Positions 7,040 to 9,348 of a stretch of DNA of 9,348 nt are shown piece after piece. The position numbers and the translations under genes are program-made. The DNA lies in contig VAYX01000018.1 of assembly GCA_005885325.1 (NCBI GenBank), positions 1-9,348 on the forward strand, written 5' to 3'. The notes beneath the pieces are model-generated. The model saw nothing but the letters and a program-made list of their open reading frames with translations, was not told where the DNA came from and made no database searches. The DNA comes from Actinomycetota bacterium (GTDB lineage Bacteria; Actinomycetota; UBA4738; HRBIN12). The first letter of the stretch is position 1. The number at the start of each line of letters is the position of its first letter.

Positions 7040-7060
7040 TCAACCTCGGCCGGAGGTTGA
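7040..7060 (+). terminator. Hairpin after the pilX-like gene, possible weak terminator
   Basis: A perfect 8-bp stem TCAACCTC (7040-7047) / GAGGTTGA (7053-7060) with loop GGCCG begins 5 bases after the stop codon at 7034. No T-run follows, so it is not a classical intrinsic terminator. It may stabilise the 3' end of the pilB operon mRNA or attenuate readthrough into the pilA leader, which begins 6 bases later. Confidence 0.5.
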
Positions 7061-7066
7061 GCTCGA

Positions 7067-7155
7067 GAATATCGGTCGAAAGACCTAGGTCTTCCGCGAT
7101 TTACAACCTCCCCTTCTCGACCCACCATTCGTAGGTCAACACGACTACTACCGGT
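7067..7155 (+). promoter_or_regulatory. Three-copy pil leader element, copy 2 (upstream of pilA)
   Basis: The blocks are GAATAT 7067-7072, GGTC 7074-7077, GAAA, GACC 7082-7085, TAGG 7086-7089, 34 bases, ACCAT 7124-7128, TAGGTC 7132-7137, a 10-base gap and TACT 7146-7149. The 16-base run GGTCGAAAGACCTAGG is identical to copy 1. AGACCTAGGTCT (7081-7092) is a perfect 12-base palindrome, so a DNA-binding dimer site is also possible. GAATAT is shared with copy 3. The element sits about 150 bases before the pilA start, leaving a long structured leader between them. Confidence 0.7.
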
Positions 7156-7162
7156 AGGCCGG

Positions 7163-7211
7163 CTCCCCCGTCGGAGACCAAATGGGGGAGAGGGCTCTCC
7201 CGGCGGCGGGA
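7163..7211 (+). promoter_or_regulatory. Overlapping alternative hairpins in the pilA leader
   Basis: There are three perfect stems that share strands and cannot all form together. They are CTCCCCC 7163-7169 / GGGGGAG 7184-7190 (14-base loop), GGGAGA 7186-7191 / TCTCCC 7196-7201, and TCCCG 7198-7202 / CGGGA 7207-7211. This is the geometry of a switching leader, although a GC-rich purine/pyrimidine-skewed sequence can give it by chance. The remaining bases to the ribosome site (7212-7290) show no clear feature. Confidence 0.4.
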
Positions 7212-7301
7212 TGGCCGCGCCGAAAGGGGGTGGCAGCGCAGGGGCGGCCAAGCAAGGCACGACCCAGATTTGTCGGAAATTGACTCAGCAAAGGAGAAGG
7301 T

Positions 7302-7733
7302 ATGAACGAGCGCGTAAGGCGCGCACGAGAGGATCAGGGGGGCTTCACCCTGATCGAGTTGATGATCGTGATCATCATCCTTGGCGTCCTCGCCGGTATC
7401 GTGATCTTCTCGGTCCGCGGCATCACTGACCGAGGCAACGTGGCGGCGTGCAAGGCGGATCTCAGCAGCATCACGACTGCGGTCGAGGCATACCGCACGC
7501 AGACCGGGAACTTCCCCGGTCACCTCGTGCCAAACCTCACCTCAGGTTCCGCCGTGTTCCTCCGTTGGGACACCGGCTTCACGGGGACCACCGCTGCCAA
7601 TGGCCCCGCCCCAGCGACGAGCGATGTGCATACGGGTGGGGGGACTACGGGTCCGTGGACGATCACGTACTACCCCGTTGCGGATCCTGCGGTACCTGCC
7701 GTGCAAGGGGACGTCATCGCTACGGGCTGTTAG
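7302..7733 (+). CDS. pilA: Major type IV pilin PilA (GspG-like class III signal)
   Basis: The protein has 143 residues. The leader ends in QGG and is cut between G14 and F15; the mature N-terminus FTLIELMIVIIILGVLAGIV is a textbook pilin helix with Glu at +5 (E19). The helix continues to about residue 67 (CKADLSSITTAVEAYRTQTG), followed by a short head. C50 and the C-terminal residue C143 are the only cysteines and could form a disulfide. An ideal ribosome site AAGGAG (7291-7296) lies 5 bases before ATG 7302, stronger than those of the minor pilins. Together with its own leader and terminator this fits a highly expressed major subunit. PilA polymerises into the fibre through PilB/PilC and is withdrawn by PilT. 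A GspG pseudopilin is the alternative name. Confidence 0.92.
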   Translation: MNERVRRAREDQGGFTLIELMIVIIILGVLAGIVIFSVRGITDRGNVAACKADLSSITTAVEAYRTQTGNFPGHLVPNLTSGSAVFLRWDTGFTGTTAANGPAPATSDVHTGGGTTGPWTITYYPVADPAVPAVQGDVIATGC

Positions 7734-7763
7734 TTAGCAGAGCCCGGCAGCTATCAAGGGGTG

Positions 7764-7797
7764 GGAGCCCGGCGAAAGCCGGGCTCTCGCTCTTTTT
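7764..7797 (+). terminator. Intrinsic terminator of pilA
   Basis: A perfect 9-bp GC-rich stem GAGCCCGGC (7765-7773) / GCCGGGCTC (7778-7786) is closed by a GAAA tetraloop and can be extended by one G-T wobble. It is followed by a T-rich tail ending in TTTTT (7793-7797). It lies 31 bases after the pilA stop. The T-run contains part of the pilT stop codon on the other strand. On the minus strand the stem is not followed by a T-run, so termination of pilT there would be weaker. Confidence 0.9.
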
Positions 7798-8896
7798 AGG
7801 AGGCGGCCACGGACTGGACGGCCTGCCCTGTGCGGGGCTTGATGACCTCCTTGGGGTAGGTGCTCCTCGCGACCGCCTCCTCATAGGTGACGATCCCGCG
7901 GGCCACCAGATCGGACAGGGCTGTCTCGAGGGTCTGCATCTGATCCTGGGCCCCGGTGGCCACCACGTTTCGGATCTGGTGGCTCTTGCCACCCCTGATC
8001 AGGTTCCGCACGGGGTGGGTGGCGACCAGAACCTCGAAGGCCGCGACCTGCCCTCCGCCGATCCTGGGGAGGAGCTGCTGATAGACGATCCCCGCCAGCG
8101 TGTTGGCGAGCTGCACCCGGACCTGGTTCTGGTTATCCGTGGGAAACACGTCGACGATGCGGTCCACTGCCTGCGCCGTGTCGTTGGTGTGCAGGGTGGC
8201 GAAGACCAGGTGTCCCGTTTCGGCAAGGCTGAGGGTCGTCTGGATCGTCTCGAGGTCCCGCATCTCGCCGACCAGGATCACGTCGGGGTCGGCTCGCAGG
8301 GCCGAGCGGAGGGCCCGAGGGAACGAGACCGTGTCCTGGCCGACCTCCCGCTGGTTCACGGCGGCCTTCTTGTGCCGGTGGACGTACTCGAGAGGGTCCT
8401 CGATGGTGATGATGTGGCAGGCCCGGTGGTCGTTGATGTAGTCGATCATCGAGGCGAGCGTCGTTGACTTGCCCGCCCCGGTCGGACCGGTCACAAGTAC
8501 GAAGCCCTGCCGGATGGTGACGAAGTGCTCGATCACCGGCGGGAGCCCCAGGTCTTCGAACGAGGGGATCTCGAACGGGATCAGCCGGAGTGCGAGCCCT
8601 GCGGACCCCCGCTGCATGAACGCGTTGGCCCGGAACCGGGCCTTCCCCTCCCAGTTGAACGAGAAGTCCACGTCATGCGAGGCGTGGTACTCCTCGTGGA
8701 GCTTCTCGGGCAGGACCATGAGGACGATCTTCTCGACCTCGTCGGGGTCGAGCTTCGATGAGCCGGTCGCGGGCCGGGGTGCCCCGTCCACCCGGAGGAG
8801 CGGCGGGGCCCCGACGGTAACCAGCAGGTCTGTCCCGTGGAGGTCCCACAGCTCTTGGAGGTAGGAATCGATCAGCGTCGTCGTGATGTTGGCCAT
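7796..8896 (-). CDS. pilT: Type IV pilus retraction ATPase PilT
   Basis: The protein has 366 residues, the normal PilT length. It is the hexameric ATPase that disassembles the pilus and drives twitching and DNA uptake. Visible motifs are Walker A GPTGAGKST (137-145, Lys143), Asp box TIEDPLEYV (164-172), Walker B DPDVILVGE (203-211), His box TGHLVFATLHTND (227-239), and HPVRNLIRG near 294-302, the counterpart of the AIRNLIRE motif specific to PilT. The PilB zinc cysteines and MshEN domain are absent, which separates it from PilB. It is transcribed toward pilA, and its TAA stop lies in the pilA terminator's T-run. No SD precedes the ATG; a CATACT hexamer lies 7 bases before it, so a leaderless transcript is conceivable. 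Confidence 0.96.
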   Translation of the reverse strand: MANITTTLIDSYLQELWDLHGTDLLVTVGAPPLLRVDGAPRPATGSSKLDPDEVEKIVLMVLPEKLHEEYHASHDVDFSFNWEGKARFRANAFMQRGSAGLALRLIPFEIPSFEDLGLPPVIEHFVTIRQGFVLVTGPTGAGKSTTLASMIDYINDHRACHIITIEDPLEYVHRHKKAAVNQREVGQDTVSFPRALRSALRADPDVILVGEMRDLETIQTTLSLAETGHLVFATLHTNDTAQAVDRIVDVFPTDNQNQVRVQLANTLAGIVYQQLLPRIGGGQVAAFEVLVATHPVRNLIRGGKSHQIRNVVATGAQDQMQTLETALSDLVARGIVTYEEAVARSTYPKEVIKPRTGQAVQSVAAS

Positions 8897-9000
8897 AGGC
8901 GGAAGTATGCCAGCAGGCGCAAGGCCTCGAAGTCGTTTCGCTGCCCTTCTTGTGCCTGAGGCGAGGTGCGGGCGACAGGGGGACAGGGCTCCTCACCACG
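8897..9000. promoter_or_regulatory. Divergent intergenic region between pilT and the last gene
   Basis: This stretch should hold the pilT promoter on the minus strand. The only candidate I see is a CATACT -10-like hexamer, read on the minus strand, ending 7 bases before the pilT ATG; no convincing -35 partner is visible. I found no coding sequence or strong hairpin. Plus-strand promoter signals for the 9189 gene could also lie here but are not recognisable by eye. Confidence 0.3.
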
Positions 9001-9095
9001 GAATATAGGTACAAAGACCTAGGCCCCCAGCCATTGCCAGATAGTGCTCCACCGCCGACCATTCGTAGGCCACCAGGCCTACTGCTTATAGGTGG
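9001..9095 (+). promoter_or_regulatory. Three-copy pil leader element, copy 3 (upstream of the last gene)
   Basis: The blocks are GAATAT 9001-9006, GGTACAAAGACC 9008-9019 (tetraloop hairpin degenerate, closed by only 3 pairs), TAGG 9020-9023, 34 bases, ACCAT 9058-9062, TAGGCC 9066-9071, a 10-base gap and TACT 9080-9083. Most of the 34-base segment differs from copy 1 while its length does not. TAGGCC 9066-9071 and GGCCTA 9076-9081 form a perfect 6-bp stem. The element is about 95 bases before ATG 9189 and places that gene in the same putative regulon as pilB and pilA. Confidence 0.65.
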
Positions 9096-9104
9096 TTGTC
9101 TACA

Positions 9105-9130
9105 TGATTGGGGTCCCTGATTGGGGGACG
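9105..9130 (+). repeat. Two-copy 13-base tandem repeat with small hairpin
   Basis: TGATTGGGG occurs at 9105-9113 and again at 9118-9126, a 13-base period just after element copy 3. The sequence between and after the copies also forms a 5-bp stem, GTCCC 9113-9117 / GGGAC 9125-9129. It may be a protein-binding repeat or the downstream hairpin of this leader. Nothing similar is present after copies 1 or 2. Confidence 0.4.
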
Positions 9131-9188
9131 AGGGGGCCCACCACGTCTGGCGGGTTGCGCCCGACTGAATGTGAGCGAGGGAGAGGGT

Positions 9189-9348
9189 ATGAGGCGGTAC
9201 CGAAACCGACGCCGAGAACGGCAACTTCTCATGGCAAGGGTCACGCGTGTGTTTGGCCCTCTTCCACAACGAGCATGGCGAATGCGAACGACACACAAGA
9301 CGCTCATCGTCTTCGTCGTCTTCGGGATGATCGTCTCGATCCTCGGAC
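9189..9348 (+). CDS. Membrane-anchored protein of unknown function, 5' part
   Basis: The frame is open from ATG 9189 to the window end (53 codons). A purine-rich ribosome site AGGGAGAGGG (9178-9187) directly precedes the ATG. The first about 38 residues are strongly basic (MRRYRNRRRERQ and further Arg/Lys), followed by a hydrophobic segment KTLIVFVVFGMIVSILG that is probably a signal anchor or first transmembrane helix. No prepilin cleavage motif (G followed by FxxxE) is seen. I do not recognise the family. Its leader carries the same element as pilB and pilA, so a pilus-related role is inferred. ATG 9282 would give a short basic start before the same helix, but it lacks a ribosome site. Confidence 0.6.
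   Translation, partial: MRRYRNRRRERQLLMARVTRVFGPLPQRAWRMRTTHKTLIVFVVFGMIVSILG

Noticed and set aside
7067..7079. GAATAT as a -10 promoter hexamer shared by copies 2 and 3
   Set aside because: A start 6-7 bases downstream would cut through the conserved GGTC hairpin, and copy 1 has GAAGAT; no -35 partner is visible.
7448..8467. 339-residue plus-strand frame spanning the end of pilA and opposite pilT
   Set aside because: It runs through the pilA terminator and mirrors pilT codons; no coherent domain.
8673..9296. Minus-strand frame upstream of pilT that would extend PilT or encode a separate protein
   Set aside because: It is a different frame from pilT, crosses element copy 3 and has low-complexity sequence.

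Overview
The window looks like a chromosomal segment from a GC-rich bacterium. Actinobacteria-like organisms or a neighbouring GC-rich phylum such as Chloroflexota fit best: codon third positions are mostly G/C, GTG and TTG starts occur, genes overlap by ATGA, TGATG or GTGA junctions, and the type IV pilus (T4P) gene set resembles those of deep-branching actinobacteria. The lineage is inferred from gene style only. No rRNA, tRNA, CRISPR array, insertion sequence or phage gene is visible.

Region 1 (1-1457) is the end of a translation/transcription cluster: the 3' part of nusG, then rplK and rplA, tightly packed. The usual next genes, rplJ and rplL, are absent. Region 2 (1458-7034) has a 218-base leader and then a T4P operon: pilB (extension ATPase with an MshEN-type N-domain), pilC (inner-membrane platform), a large PilW-like prepilin fused to a beta-repeat C-terminal half, a PilV-like prepilin and a PilX-like pilin. 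Most junctions overlap. Region 3 (7035-7797) is a second leader followed by the probable major pilin pilA and a strong intrinsic terminator. Region 4 (7796-8896, minus strand) is pilT, the retraction ATPase, convergent with pilA and ending inside the T-run of pilA's terminator. Region 5 (8897-9348) is a third leader and the start of a membrane protein that runs off the window.

The main discovery candidate is a roughly 85-nt non-coding element present three times (about 1483-1570, 7067-7155 and 9001-9095), once in each of the three plus-strand leaders. The copies share a GGTC-GAAA-GACC hairpin (degenerate in copy 3) followed by TAGG, then exactly 34 nt to ACCAT, then TAGGYC, then exactly 10 nt to TACT. 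The fixed spacing and the location ahead of pilus units, never inside genes, suggest a shared cis-regulatory RNA or a composite operator. I do not recognise it as a known riboswitch class.

Together the genes encode most of the core of a T4P machine: motor pair PilB/PilT, platform PilC, major pilin PilA and three minor pilins, one carrying what may be an adhesive tip domain. PilD, PilM, PilN and PilO are not in the window. The third element copy suggests that the gene beginning at 9189 belongs to the same regulon.
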